Assembly (NCBI GenBank): GCA_949775045.1
Contig: OX459095.1
Coordinates: forward strand, 33,400,564-33,464,563
DNA: 64,000 nucleotides
Source: Metridium senile
Taxonomy: Eukaryota > Cnidaria > Anthozoa > Actiniaria > Metridiidae
Direction of reading: 5' to 3'
The notes below the pieces were generated by a model, which saw nothing but the letters and a program-made list of their open reading frames with translations, was not told where the DNA came from and ran no database searches. Position 1 is the stretch's first letter. Every line of letters starts with the position of its first letter. The translations under genes and the position numbers were made by a program. Shown here piece after piece: positions 1 through 11,463 of the stretch.

Positions 1-439
1 ATAATCAGATGCCCACTTGTATAATTTTGATAAGATCGCAACCTTAAATTGCAGTAAGTTATATATAAATTAACCTGATTCATCTCTTTTTTCACTTCCC
101 CTGTCACACTTGATCTGCAGGTTGCTGATGCCAGCTGGGATAGAGTTCCCATGCCTTTTTTTCCTTTGCTCCATAAATGAATGAACATAACCTAAAACAA
201 ATTAATAAATAAGCAAATAATTAAGTGTTTCTTTTCATGCACTTAAAGAGGGGGTGGTGGAAACCACACAAAAAAATAGCAAAGCCGCAGTAACGAATAA
301 AAAAAACGCAAAACCGCAACAAAAATAACATGACACCACATCACCGCAAGCCCCCGGGGCACATACCCGTATAGCAAATATAGGGGAGTACCCCCCGGGC
401 GCAAGCCCCTCTCCTTAAAGGTGATATATATGTTTATTT
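1..439. other. No gene seen; GC-rich patch
   Basis: I see no convincing coding frame here. From about 340 to 400 there is a GC-rich patch with near-palindromic CCCCCGGGG-type runs and two copies of GCAAGCCCC, in otherwise AT-rich DNA. A weak inverted match between the start (around 241, TTAAAGAGGGG) and the end (around 405-420, CCCCTCTCCTTAAAGG) suggests a small degenerate hairpin element. The GGGGAGTACCCCCC motif near 382 recurs in the hairpin at 1239-1500. Confidence 0.4.
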
Positions 440-1087
440 GTGATTCTATTTTTGAGTATACACTTTTTTTTAAATTCCAATGTACACATGCATTTAGAAC
501 CTTACTTTCAGGAATGCCATTTTAGTATGCCAGGATTCTGCAGTGGGAAGGAAACCAGCAAGGCGTGCCTCTCTTGTGGTAGCAGTTCTTCTCAACTTTT
601 AAACACCATTGGCTCTTTCTTCTGTCAGTTGATCACCACCAAACACAGTTGTCTCTTTACTGTCATTTATGTAGTTGTGGAGGTTTTGAAGAATTTTCAC
701 CATTCCCTCAGTCGTATTGGAGTTTTCTGGGATTATACCAAGGTTTACATACTCTGTTTTTTGGGTCATTTCCTTAGAATGGAGGTGCTCAATATGGTTT
801 GGTATGTATTTTCTATAGCCCTCTATACTAGAAATAGTAGATTTTTGGATATTTCTCTCAGAAGTAGAATAGATAGGTTCCTTCTTAATTTACTGCTTTC
901 ATCGGCAGACACCAAAAATTCTGTCAGCGGTAACTCACTCAAGTTTGCTTGTGGCTTATCATCTGCTAGACTTTCAAAATTTGTTCTTTCTTTAAATGCT
1001 AGAGTGACAAACCAATGTAGATCTTTGTTTTGGTTGTCACACCTTTCATCCCTTGGTTTTATTCGCTTGTCAATATTGTCACCTTAA
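440..1087 (-). pseudogene. DUF6589-like gene fragment, frameshifted
   Basis: Read on the minus strand, the frame from 1087 to about 835 gives a coherent protein starting GDNIDKRIKPRDERCD, with TEFLVSADESSKLRR further on. After a frame change near 835 it continues with MTQKTEYVNLGIIPEN, then FGGDQLTEERANG, a stop, and finally a WHTKMAFLKVRF-like stretch. This order (GDN.DK, then a lower-complexity linker, then FGGDQLT.ER, then E.WH) is what I recall for DUF6589, a multicopy family of fungi and basal metazoans with no known function. The open plus-strand frame over the same bases is a shadow. At least one frameshift and one stop make it a pseudogene or an uncorrected exon. The two-exon unit at 3332-4071 on the same strand may be its N-terminus. 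Confidence 0.55.
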
Positions 1088-1238
1088 ACATTCAAACAAA
1101 ACAAATTGTCACACCGGAATTTTCTATAAGCTGGCCCCCTCCCCCTATAACAGGGTATGTAAATTTCAAGTGACCCGGCCCCTTAATTATTTACTCATTA
1201 TTTTGTTGATACAAAATGGTGGTGTTTTCCTGAAGGGG

Positions 1239-1500
1239 GGGGGGGGGACTCCCTTAGGAAATGGATAGGGGTACTTGGCAGACGGTTTTGAAAATGACTC
1301 TAAAAGGTACGCATAAATTAACCCAGATACTGATTTCAGACGATTTCAGACCCTAAAAGGTACGACCATATTAAAAAAATTTGCAATATGTATAATGTTA
1401 ATTCTGAAATCTGACCCTAAAAGGTATGGTGCCAATTCAAGACCCTAAAAGATCCGTCTAGCACTCCCATCCATTTTCCAAGGGAGTACCCCCCACCCCG
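1239..1500. repeat. GC-ended hairpin MITE with internal short repeats
   Basis: A G-rich left end (GGGGGGACTCCCTTAGGAAA then TGGATAGGGG) is matched in inverted orientation at the right end (CCATCCATTTTCC then AAGGGAGTACCCCCC). The interior carries several copies of an ACCCTAAAAGGTA motif (about 1298, 1351, 1418, 1440). This looks like a non-autonomous foldback element of about 260 bp. No coding capacity is seen. Confidence 0.65.
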
Positions 1501-2153
1501 TGGGTGTTTTGAACAAAAAAAAACAATAGATGTAGTATAAACTTGTACAATTTAGCATTACTGTTTTACTTGTATTGTTTGCATTCCAATATTTTAATTT
1601 TTCACCCACCTTCAACTCGTGGGCCCCCAGTAAGGTATTTATAAAAAAGTTTGACCCCCCCTCTCTTGTCAATCTGAAACAGCCTACCCCGCCTTGTTTT
1701 TTCCCTCTCCCCCTCTACATCACTAATGACCGGTCCCTTGCAAGCACAAAATGATTGAATGCCACAACACACCTGCCAATTTAATTGGCTGTTTGGTTTT
1801 AATCCAATGAACCACTTTGTCATCATGATGTTCTGCCAAAGTATCTAAAACATGTGAAGTTTGCTTTTACGATTCACAGATTGCTAGGCTGTGCAAGCGC
1901 GTAAATACCTGTAATGAATTTATAAAAAAAATTCAAGGACACCCTTTGACAACAGTATTAATTATTTATTTATTAACCCATTATTAATGGGTCAACAGAC
2001 CTGTTATAATATTGTTACAATTAGAATGTTTTTTTTTGACACTAGCATTTAAATTAAAATGATAAGTTCTCAGATGTTTCGATCATATATTACAATATTT
2101 ATGTATTATTTTAACTTTTATCATAATTAATATTATAATTATTATTATTATTG
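1501..2153. other. No supported gene; AT-rich spacer
   Basis: A minus-strand stretch near 1826-1690 is open but matches nothing I recognise and has low-complexity GGG/CCC edges. The remainder is AT-rich with short TTATTA runs. Nothing else is supported. Confidence 0.35.
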
Positions 2154-2338
2154 TAAAAATGAGACTCAGAGTAAAGAAATAATTTCATGATGTTTTGGAG
2201 CCATCACGCTTCATTATCAAATAATAATTATTACAATATGCAGAAAGTTTGCTTATAAAGAAACTGATTTAATGTAAATAATTTAGCTTGTCTCCAAAAC
2301 GTCATAAAATTATTTCTTTACTCAGTCTCATTTTTACA
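2154..2338. repeat. Penelope-like UTR hairpin
   Basis: The left arm (GTAAAAATGAGACTCAGAGT, continuing to the CATGATGTTTTGGAGCC region) is inverted at the right end (GTCTCCAAAACGTCATAAAA, through to CTCAGTCTCATTTTTAC), giving arms of about 50 bp. The interior (2195-2285) is the reverse complement of the sequence 3' of the Penelope-like ORF at 28504-28600, including the GAAAGTTTGCTTATAAAGAA segment. It is therefore probably a solo copy of a Penelope-like terminal region, with no ORF. Confidence 0.6.
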
Positions 2339-2762
2339 TCTTTATGTGTTTTATTATTAATTTATAATTATTATTAGTTATTATTATTGTTAATAGTAGA
2401 TGTTGGTGTTCTCTGGATTTTGGCTTCAAAATCTACTATGTATAATCGTGGTTTCACCTCCATCTTTAAAACTATTGTTAATGTTATTATATATCATGAA
2501 TTATTTCTAGTCTATATAATTAACATTGATAATAATTTGATTGTTTTTTGCTGCTTTTTATCATTTACAATTGTACATTTATTGATCTTCATAATCATTT
2601 TGTTCTTACTATATATTTCTCACACTTCTATTTAGTGTTTGTTTATGACCTTGAAATAAGATATTAAACAGTCAATCAAAATATTGAAATTGACAAAGGT
2701 GCCAGCTTCTGTTTCCATGACAACGTTGTTCATTTCCATCGTGGAGGATCGGAATGGTGAGT

Positions 2763-3169
2763 TCACTGATTCATTATCTCGTAAATCTTGTCTAAAATTG
2801 CGGTTTGGAGTGGTAAAAAAGTTATGTATATATTCTTAAGAGGCGTCCAGACGAAAGCTAATAGGAGGAAAAGAAATGTGTACGTACTAGAAGATAGTAA
2901 TCGAATAATATTCGAGTTCGACTTGCACGATGTCCATCTGAAGATATCCGTTGATGGTTGGACAAATAAAAAAAATAACACATATTTTGGATGTGAATTA
3001 CTTCAAAGGTTTAAAAATAACACAGATATGTTCCCGGGTTTTGAAATTTTCCGGAATACTTACAGAAGAGTTAGAAATGCAGAATCAGTTATTCACGAAC
3101 GAAGAGGTAAGTCAAATTAGTCTTAATTGTAGGAATATTTCAGCTTATAAGTTAAATTTCATAGGTTAA
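2763..3169. other. Open but unrecognised region
   Basis: A plus-strand frame (2788-3120, 110 residues) and an overlapping minus-strand frame are both open. The plus frame is lysine/arginine rich around TKANRRKRN and has a WSGKK start, but I recognise no family. It could be an exon, because GGTAAGTC at about 3105 is a plausible donor. Support is weak. Confidence 0.2.
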
Positions 3170-3331
3170 ATATTATTTGAATGTTATATCAATATAAATA
3201 CCTGTTCTTTAACTTGTGACTTGGCCATTATAAGACTGTTAACGGTTTGTAAACAGTTCAGGTTTTTACTTCGCATTTTCAACAATATGGCAATTGCCAT
3301 AGCAATCGCTGGTGCTTTGCTCTCTGTAGTT

Positions 3332-4071
3332 TTACAAAGATTTCTTTGTTCGGACTTTTTGGGGCATGCCACTGCGTATGTCATCTCGTATAATAGTGGA
3401 CATCTTTGTTTGATCTCGGTGTTTAAGAATAAGTTTGGGTTGAAGTTCTCGCAGTCTTTTTGTCACTAGAAGTATCGATGGGGAGCTTAAACTACAAAGA
3501 TCTTCGCACTCTTCATCCACGGTATTCAAAAAGCTTGTTGTAACTATCGTTTTGAGTTCTTTATTGCCCAGGAAATATTTCACAATTTCGTCCACACTAC
3601 TGGCATTGCTGACTGTTCGTACAATTTCAGAAATATTTTCAGATACTGTGTACGTTGTTAGTGAGCCGTCTTGGCCATTCACTACGGAGACCATTGTCAG
3701 TGACGGAGTACTCAGATCATTTCGCTCGTTTATTGACACCTAGTACATACAAAATAATTACTATTTTTCTTTTTTTATATTAAATATGACGAGTCAACAA
3801 ATTTATATAATATATTTACCTGTGTTTTCTTTTTTGCAGGTAGCGATGAACTAGTTTCAACTGGTTCCCGAGGTCTTTTTTCTCTGGGCGGATTGTTTTC
3901 TTTCGCTACGTAAAATAAACGTCGCAGCTCTTCGCCTTTCCCATGTATGGTAACAAGTTTCCTCTTACAAGCAATGCAGCAGTACATGCACTTCCCGTTT
4001 TCAGTATAATTGGAGAGTTTTACCTCCAAATATTTTTCATATAGCAGAGATATAGCATTTTGAAGAATCAC
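3332..4071 (-). CDS. Hypothetical two-exon gene (N-terminal part), possibly DUF6589-like
   Basis: Two minus-strand exons can be joined. Exon 1 (4071-3820) has a C-x2-C-x3-C cluster (CMYCCIACKRK) followed by a basic segment with KKRP-type patches. Exon 2 (3739-3332) is Ser/Thr rich and ends SPSILLVTKRLRELQPKL. The intron (3740-3819, 80 bp) has a GTAAAT donor and TAG acceptor in phase 0, so KKKTQ runs into VSINERN. A cysteine cluster near the N-terminus followed by an SPS(I/V)L segment resembles N-termini of multicopy basal-metazoan proteins, and DUF6589-like coding lies downstream on the same strand (1087-440). The frame stops at 3332, so it is partial or continues through another splice. Function unknown. 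Confidence 0.45.
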
Positions 4072-4190
4072 AAAAAGGGAAAATTGTTATATCTCGAAAT
4101 GACTTAGAGGGGATGGGTGGCGCTGCCGAATGCTTACGTGATTATCGATAATCTAATTGGATGTCTTCGCGCGTGCGCAGACAATCTTCC

Positions 4191-4277
4191 CTGGACCCAC
4201 TTTTCGCAACTCTTTCCAATCCAGAATAAGACTACGCGCATAAAAAAAAAAAATTCTTTTGCGAAAATTGGGTCCAG
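4191..4277. repeat. Short inverted repeat
   Basis: TGGACCCACTTTTCGCAA at 4191 is inverted as TTGCGAAAATTGGGTCCA at about 4260, with one mismatch near the middle and a spacer of about 50 bp containing an A-run. It could be a MITE remnant or a hairpin. Confidence 0.45.
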
Positions 4278-4319
4278 CTCTGGACTAGCACCCATTAAGA
4301 TCACAGCTGATTGAAAGTG

Positions 4320-5150
4320 ACAAGAAAGGTAAGTTGATAAAATAAGTTGAGATAAATATATGAATATTATCTATGATTATGTCATTAACCCTGTAACAGT
4401 TCAAAGCCCAAAAGTGTGTTTTTAGATTATTTATTTTGACATATTTTAACCTCAAAAGTAATTTGAAGATTAAAATATCATTCTTGCCATGTGATTGTAT
4501 TGGTTTAAAATGTGTTTGTATGAATGATTAATCACCTGTCAGTCATACTTTGGGCATTGCGCTGTGTCAATAATTAATAAATTCTATCATTGTATCGTAA
4601 TATAATAATAACAAAATTGCTGCTTACAAAATTTGTCATAATTTAGCAATCGGTTTGGCACAATTGATTATTAAACTTATCAACAAAATGTCTCATATCC
4701 AATATTTGTTTCATATTTGTCTCATGTTTTATTTAACAGGGTTAATGTCATTATTCATAATTTATAAAATATTTTTAAATATCTATCATGATTATAGACA
4801 ATTTTGAATGTATTTCTAACCATTTCTTGTTTTCTTTTTGTACAAACTGCATGTACATTTTTTCATTGGACAACCATGAATAAAATCAGTAAAATGAAAT
4901 AAAATTGTTCTTGTGATATCATCATTTGTGCCAGAATTTCAATGTTTCAACTCTAACCTTTACATTTAGCTTACCAACCTAACATTATTTTGTAACTCGG
5001 AGTATTGGTGAAAACATAAGACTCATGAAAGCAAAGCAAAGCAAAACAATACAAAAGAATTACTACACAAATCAGAAATTATATATATTTTTTTGCAAGA
5101 TTCATAAATTGACTCTTCATGGGTTTTATAATTTCATTCAATCACTGTCA
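4320..5150. other. No gene seen
   Basis: AT-rich sequence with stops in all frames. Nothing beyond short A/T runs and AATAAA-like hexamers. Confidence 0.4.
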
Positions 5151-5154
5151 TATT

Positions 5155-5385
5155 AGACTAGAGTGCTACTGCACATGTTGGAAATTAACAAACTGTAACC
5201 AAGTCTATTACAACAGTGTTACTGTACACAATGTAATTACTGTTATATTAGACTAAAGTGCTACTGCACATGCTGGAAATTGACAAACTGTAATGATTAC
5301 ATAATAAGTGCTACCGCCAAGTTGTAGTCACGAGACTAGAGTGCAGTGCTACTGCACATGTCGGAAATTAACAAACTGTAATAAT
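5155..5385. repeat. Three direct repeats of about 40 bp
   Basis: A unit reading GTGCTACTGCACATG, then GGAAATT(A/G)ACAAACTGTAA, occurs at about 5163, 5258 and 5348, spaced about 90-95 bp. The spacers share TATTAGACTA(G/A)AGTG. The irregular divergence suggests an old minisatellite or serial duplications. Confidence 0.6.
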
Positions 5386-5510
5386 AGTTTCCTGCCATGT
5401 AACAGGCTGGCTCTTCAACTTCAAAGTCCTTCAAAACCTGACGTGCAGCTAAAAAGAAGTCGTATGGGACATGTCTTATGATTTCCCCATAGCAAGGTAT
5501 ATATATTATA

Positions 5511-5610
5511 GTTTCGTATGAGTGGGAAACTGACCGTAATAGTAACTGCACAGTCACGGTAGTGTTACTGCCGAATTTTCGAGGTACGGTCAGTTTCCCA
5601 CTCATACGAA
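5511..5610. repeat. Near-perfect 27-bp inverted repeat hairpin
   Basis: TTTCGTATGAGTGGGAAACT and GACCGTA on the left are inverted at the right end as TACGGTCAGTTTCCCACTC then ATACGAAAA, with an interior of about 46 bp. It looks like a miniature foldback element of about 100 bp. No target duplication is obvious. Confidence 0.65.
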
Positions 5611-6634
5611 AACCACCCTAATAAAAAAAAACATTTGTTTTTATTCACATTTTGATGAAATGAAGTTAGGGTTAGGAGAGTTTTGATTTATCATTGACAG
5701 ATACACATAAAAATTTAAGGACAGCTAAGGGGTCTCTTGTGGCTTTTACAACTGCCTGTTCTTTTATTATGATGATTATGGATACACTGTACATGTAATG
5801 CAAGCTACACCAGTCATTTATATAATTACTGAGTTTTGACTTTTGTCACAGTTATGATAGCAGTGTTATAACACATATCTTACTATACATGTACAGTAAT
5901 TGTTCCCTTGCTTAATAATAATGTATAGATACTTAAAAAAAATAGTTAAAAAAAATAGTTTTAATGTGGATAAAATAATTTGTAAAGACAGCAGTAGAAG
6001 AGGTACAAGAGATGGAGGATGTAAGAGCCAGTTTAGAGATCAGGAAGGTAGTTATAATAATAATAATAATACGAATATTTATACAGGATAGAACCTTCAA
6101 CAATACTGCTGTTATCAATGGGGGTCCTGTTAAAAATAACATAAAAAAACTAATATAAAAGATAAATTGCAAAAACTAGGAAATATAAAAATATATAAAA
6201 AGTATAATATGAATATAAAAAATATAAAATATCTATCTATAATGTTCATTGTAGTAGTCAATAATAATTCATTTATAATGTTCATTTAAAAGCTTTTAAA
6301 AATCTTTAAAATTTTTAGTCTTTCTTAATTCTAATGGAAGTCCATTGAAAATCTGAGCGGCCATGAAGTAAAATCCTTTGCGGGCATACTCTGTCTTTAT
6401 ATTGGGAAGTTTTAAACTAAGATAGTTATTTCTTGTGTTTTGTTTATGTTGTTGGATAATGATAGAGGTACCACTGTGAAGTTCCTATCAGCAAGATCTG
6501 TGAAAGAGAGAAGAAAAAATCCCACAAGTCTCAAAAATGGAAAAGTAGCCCAAAGCCGAACAGTGAAAAGTAGGAGGAATGAACTTTTTAAGGCGTCATA
6601 GGGGATAAATGGTGCAAATGGCGAGTCACCAGTT

Positions 6635-8640
6635 CCCGCACAAGTTGGTATTGTTGATATGGCAGTGGCAAGGTGTAGTAAGGAAGTGTTAACATATGCA
6701 ATTGAAAATAATAAAACAAATATGAATCAAGTGTTACCAAAAATTTACAAATCTAAAATTAGTTCTTATGAAATGTCTGATGATAACATGGTTAGTAAAG
6801 TGTCGGTGTATAATATAGTGGAAGTGTGATATGTACGAAGTATAGAAAGATGTACAGGGACAGTTCCTTTAAACGTAATGAAAAGGCTGGTACCATACAA
6901 TAAGCTGATTTCATTTGTAAACTCAATTCCTATAGGAACTTTGTATGTGTCAAAAACTCTTTGTGGTGGAGTGTGAGTGAGTGAGATTAAGTGCGTAGAT
7001 GTTATAGAGATCTCAAAGAGACTCTAATTATGTTAGCAAATTTTTATTTTTCACATAGTGAATATAAACTTATTTTTTGTTGTTACACTGGGGGAGAAAC
7101 TGCTCCATTCGGTTATGACACAGCTTGTTCTAGGTTGGTTGATTGGTTTTGTGAATATCGGAAGAGGCATTTTAAGCAGCAATGAGAACATTTTGCTTTT
7201 TGGAGGCAGCTGTGCGGAGACATGTTTACCTTTGCAGAGGTATGTATCAATGCTTCTGAAACAAATTAATGAAACTCAGGCTACGTTTACACGGACGAAT
7301 TTTTGACCGGTTGATATATCGACCTGGACATGCTGTTTACACGAATATTTGACCAATTAGGCGTTCAAATTATTGCATGTTTAGCGCGGTCCAGTGTGAA
7401 CGGAACCCGTAAGCTGATGTTTTTTGACCGGTCAAAAATTCGTCCGGTACCGTGTAAATGTAGCCTCAAAAGCAGGTTTTTCCTTCGATGCACAATGGAG
7501 TATCTGTTTATGTTAGATTTCAATTTGGCGAACTGCCCGGTGACATGAAAATGTTAGCATTCCTAGCAGGTGAATTGTCTAACAGTTACAAATTATGTTC
7601 TAATTTTGCAGATCTTAGTTCTGATAATGGCGATTATGTCCTTGGTACTTTTGGCAATAAAAGGAACAACAAATGAAGGCCTTGGCAATATAGTGATAGG
7701 GAGAAGATTGCCCAAAAAGTTGATATCTTTGAAACCAAGTATCAAAGGAAAACATTGCAGAGTCAACAAAAAGAACAAAAATCACAACATTTATCTCTAA
7801 ACAACATAGTAGACAGGAATTTGTGCCACGGCTGGGGAAGCCAATCGACCGTGCACACATTGAACTTGAAAAACAATGGTTGTGCTTATTACCACCGTCG
7901 TATTTTACAGTTGGCCGTTTCAATTTAAAACGTAACACTTTCAATTACCTTTTCAAAGGTCAAGCCTACGTCACCACTGGTCAAGTATGTTAATGCAGTG
8001 AGGACTGATTGTCTTCTTTCTAGGCTCACAAACAACATTATAAAATGGTTCAATGAAAACAGAGGAGAAGGTAAACCATTTGATGTCCTCTTTACAGGAA
8101 ATGAATTTGTTTTACATGGATTTATGTTTTTAATAGCAGTATTAATGCCATTTGCAAAAGGAAATTCTCAAAATGAATAAGATCTTTATGCTTTGTCTTA
8201 CATTTGTCTCTCTCTTGTCTCTCGAGAGACTATGTTTCTTTGTTCAATTGTGTGGACATTTCAGACCTACAGGTAAGATATCTTGAGCAACAATTCAAGA
8301 TAACTTTTAGACTTCATGATTTTTTCTTGTTCTTTCCATCCTACCATTTGACATCTACAATTGTAGGTCATTTTGTTCCAGCTCATACAAGAGATATGAA
8401 CAACTAGTATGGTATGGGCCTTGCACTTAACTTAATGGAGGGTAGGTAATCTAAACACTAGTGTTTTGCTCGCTTTAGTAGTAATACCGTTTATCATTTA
8501 AGGCGGCAACAAGCCTTTCTACATGAATATGTTTCTCTTTTGTGGCTCCGGGAAAGGGGTTATAACATCTCTAAGCCCTCACTTTCTAGGAATAAAAGAT
8601 ATATTCCAAACAGGGCCTTAAAATGGAAAGCCGTATGGTG
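6635..8640 (+). pseudogene. Uncharacterised multicopy family, decayed copy A
   Basis: Plus-strand coding remains appear in several frames. They include a MAVARCSKEVLTYAIENN-like piece (6655-6830), PLNVMKRLVPYNKL (6868-6910), MLAFLAGELSNSYKLCSNFA (7550-7610), LGKPIDRAH (7830 on), RLTNNIIKWFNENRGEGKPF (8020-8080) with GNEFVLHGFMFLIAVL, GHFVPAHTRDM (8365-8400) and EYVSLLWLRERGYNISKP (8530-8585). The block order recalls a long, high-copy protein family of cnidarians and sponges without assigned function, probably element-borne. Stops (for example after DMNN) and several frameshifts break it, and a MITE sits inside at 7277-7472. Copy B keeps longer uninterrupted frames. Confidence 0.55.
7277..7472. 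repeat. MITE with GGCTACGTTTACAC termini
   Basis: AGGCTACGTTTACACGG at the left end is inverted at the right end (CCGTGTAAATGTAGCCT). GACGAATTTTTGACCGGT also recurs inverted inside both arms. Length is about 196 bp with no coding. Termini of this type are common in hAT-like MITEs, but I could not identify a clean 8-bp target duplication. Confidence 0.65.
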
Positions 8641-8992
8641 CAAAATTCAAGGCTCGAAAATGTATTCAGAATCAACTAAAATTTAGTCAAGCCCAAGTAC
8701 AATTTTGATTCATATTCAAGAAGATTCAAGTATATTCACCTCATTTCTCATTCAAGCTCAACCCCTAAAATATCAATTAAGATCAAGGCTTATGAAACTT
8801 TGTCAACAAGGCATTCAAACGTGTCAACAAATCACAGGAGGCCCGAACCAACAGGCAATACATATATACTGCAATTTGTAATTTCAAATCTTACCGTTAA
8901 CTCGATTGTCTGTTTCAGTTAGCTTCATCTCACCCAGCTGTCTTGTGCCAATGGAAGGAACAAATCCACGGCTTTTCTTAAAAAACACCCCA

Positions 8993-9142
8993 TTAAACCT
9001 TTCTCCTCTTCTTAAAATTATCTAACATTTGAACTACTTTCACTCTATCAATGTCCTTTTCCTCTACTACCTCATCTCCTGACCGACCACTATCTTGCAA
9101 AACTTCCTCACGAACTTCCTCAACGTTAAAACGAGCGGCCAT
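8993..9142 (-). CDS. Small acidic ORF, copy A
   Basis: A minus-strand frame from an ATG at 9142 encodes 49 residues beginning MAARFNVEEVREEV, rich in Glu/Asp and ending in a basic NFKKRRKV. The duplicate at 22283-22134 keeps the same frame with only a few conservative changes, which is mild evidence for a real small gene or first exon. A second ATG (9193) points the other way 50 bp upstream. No family recognised. Confidence 0.35.
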   Translation of the reverse strand: MAARFNVEEVREEVLQDSGRSGDEVVEEKDIDRVKVVQMLDNFKKRRKV

Positions 9143-9192
9143 TTTGGATTTGGTTTCATGCACAAAACCGCTGAACAACAACAACAACAAAA

Positions 9193-9258
9193 ATGGCGAA
9201 CATGGATAATTTCAAGAAAGTGTATGGCCGGCGTGAAGAAACTGGAATTTTTGAGTAA
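9193..9258 (+). CDS. Very short ORF divergent from the small acidic ORF
   Basis: ATG at 9193 opens a 21-residue frame (MANMDNFKKVYGRREETG then IFE, stop), conserved in copy B at about 22334. It faces away from the ATG at 9142, separated by a CAACAA-rich spacer. It may be the first exon of a divergent transcript, since GTGTATGG or later GT sites could be donors, or it may be chance. Low confidence. Confidence 0.2.
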   Translation: MANMDNFKKVYGRREETGIFE

Positions 9259-9615
9259 AAACAAGTAGTCTATAACATTAGTCAATAATCTTATTGTCAA
9301 ACCATAAGAAATCACTTAGGAAAATAACTGGAGACGACACTCGACATTAATGTCTTTATCCCCAGAGATAACATGGTCAATCAACTAAACAAAACAAAAC
9401 ATTCCCTAGAACTAGAACTCAGTTTTATTGAAGAGGAAGGACAGGTCTCAGACCATCGCCAACAAATCGTGCCATCTTTGCGCGTGTGACGTGATTTAGC
9501 GGCTTAAAGTCACAACATTCCGCTGTTTTAAAATGAAATAAACACGTATGGTCTAAAAGTAAAAAACTATGAAAATTGCTATTTTAGATAGAGGTTTTCA
9601 AAATGCTTACACGCA

Positions 9616-10427
9616 GTCTACAGATGTCGCTCGACAAAACCAGAACCATGGCTATGTCTGATAAGTATGATGAGACAACATATCCTGAAACGATTTGTAC
9701 AATTAACAATCAGCATCTCAAAAACACCGAGACTTTTACATACCTTGGACAGAATTTTACATACAATGAGGCATATACTCCCAACTGCGAGATAACGACC
9801 AGAAAGTTCTCGGCTATTAACGCTTATTTTAAAGACGAACTATTCTACAAAAGTCCTGCAGTCTCGCTTGTAACAAGAAGAAAGATATTCGTTTAGATAT
9901 ATGTTTAGAAGTAAACTTACGTATTCATGCCAGACTTGGTCGTTACCAGAAGCATCTCTGAACACTGTTACTGCCACATACAACTACCATCTACGTAATT
10001 TAGTAAGAGGAGGACATAAGAGGAAGGGAACTTAAGCTAGTGATTCTACAACTACATCACAAGATACAGATATGTCTTATATCTTAACTAACCAACAAAT
10101 TCTACAATACAGTGGGGGCAACGCCCTTGGAGGAATTTGTTCATAACCAACAACTAAAATGGTTCTCGCACATAGTACGCTCATCAAACATAAGATACAT
10201 TAAGAAATTAACGTTCACAAAAGTGAAAAGGAAAAGAAAAGATCAACCTATGAAGACTCTTCTAAGAGCTATATATAAACGATTGAACGATCATGACCCA
10301 AGTCAAATACTGAAAGCCTGTTTCAGGCGAAAGGAAAACAGTTTAACTAATAATGGTTGAACGTCATTCAAGTAGAATGACAGCTAAATGTCTCTCAAGG
10401 AGGGACGGGCGAATAATTGATTAATTG
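9616..10427 (+). mobile_element. 5'-truncated LINE fragment (RT C-terminal region)
   Basis: Frames at 9603-9896 and on to 10360 encode ETFTYLGQNFTYNEAYTPN, then in the next frame a RSKLTYSCQTWSLPEA-like stretch, and finally QQLKWFSHIVRSSNIRYIKK. These match, block for block, the C-terminal half of the intact LINE at 51758-54865 (RYLGSDIKYDEPSTGD, VRSRLTFSAQTWNLT, ARYLAHVARRPN). The element is absent from copy B, where the flanks join directly (about 22757). It ends near an AATTGATTAATTG simple tail. Frameshifts show it is dead. Confidence 0.75.
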
Positions 10428-10439
10428 AAACTGGTTCAT

Positions 10440-11463
10440 AAATTACCTGGCGATTAATTCTTCGTATACATTGTCCTTCAATTCACTATATTGATGATTC
10501 CAAAACCCTAAAAACGTCCAAGCCAACCATTTAAGAAATGGGCCGCTCAAGGTAGAAATTCCACATAAATTACTTAAAGAAAGTACAGAGGGGAGAAATC
10601 AGAACACGACTGCCCATACACAGTTCTTAGAGCTATTTAAGAATTCATCAAGTCACCTTCCATTCCAAGTCAAACCTGGCATTGATCGTTTAAAAGAAAG
10701 GTTTAGGGTAATTATCTAACTGGCCACAAATCAAATAAGAGGGGTTAGTGCAACTAAAGAGCGTGTGAAAGAGCTAGATGAGAGATGCAATGACCTCATA
10801 GAAGAAATCACAACGACAAAAAAAGAAACATAACATGCGTCAAAAAGGGCACAAGCATTGGAATTGAAACTGCAAGAATGCAAGGAACTGAAGGAAGAGT
10901 TAAGGTATCAGGATACAAATGTCCCACATATTTTAACGAAATTACGTTTTTGGTATCGTCGGAAAGATAATATCGTAATCTTTTATTTCAATGCAAAAAA
11001 AAATCAAAAATTATTCTTCCTTTGATCGAAAATTTATAGAAAAGAAAATCCGTGACTGAAAAGACCGGACACTGTTACAAAGAAGTGCGTTTATCTCGTC
11101 TTCTTATTTCGATCAACTCCGCAACTTTAAAGAGTTCGGAATCAGGATGATTTCAATGGATTTCAATGTAGTTTGTGTCGAACAAGACTCAAAATGTCAT
11201 TGCTCAACTATGAGGTTAAATGAAAATAGATCGTAATGCATGCGAATGGGAACAGCGAATAGTTAAGTAAAAAAATGGCCAAAATATTGTGGAATCTTTA
11301 GCAAGAAACAAAGAACAGATTTTCATATGTTTGTGCAAGTGTTCCATGTGCACAAAATCACTTTGTTTCAATTATGTGCACTACATGAATTTACCATGTC
11401 TCTCAATCGTAGTATCAATCAACATTCAAGAAAATTTAAAATTGTCAAAATTAATATTGTTAA
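10440..11463. other. Duplicated non-coding stretch, copy A
   Basis: Matches 22770-23788 in copy B. Around 10740-10910 it holds a short Glu/Lys-rich coding-like patch (ERVKELDERCNDLIEEI) on the plus strand that recalls a coiled coil and is broken by stops. Copy B shows the same patch (about 23145-23280). It may be a remnant exon of a duplicated gene. Confidence 0.35.

Noticed and set aside
440..1087. 215-residue plus-strand open frame as a gene
   Set aside because: The minus strand gives a far more protein-like reading with recognisable family blocks. The plus frame is Phe/Leu/Ser rich and without family resemblance.
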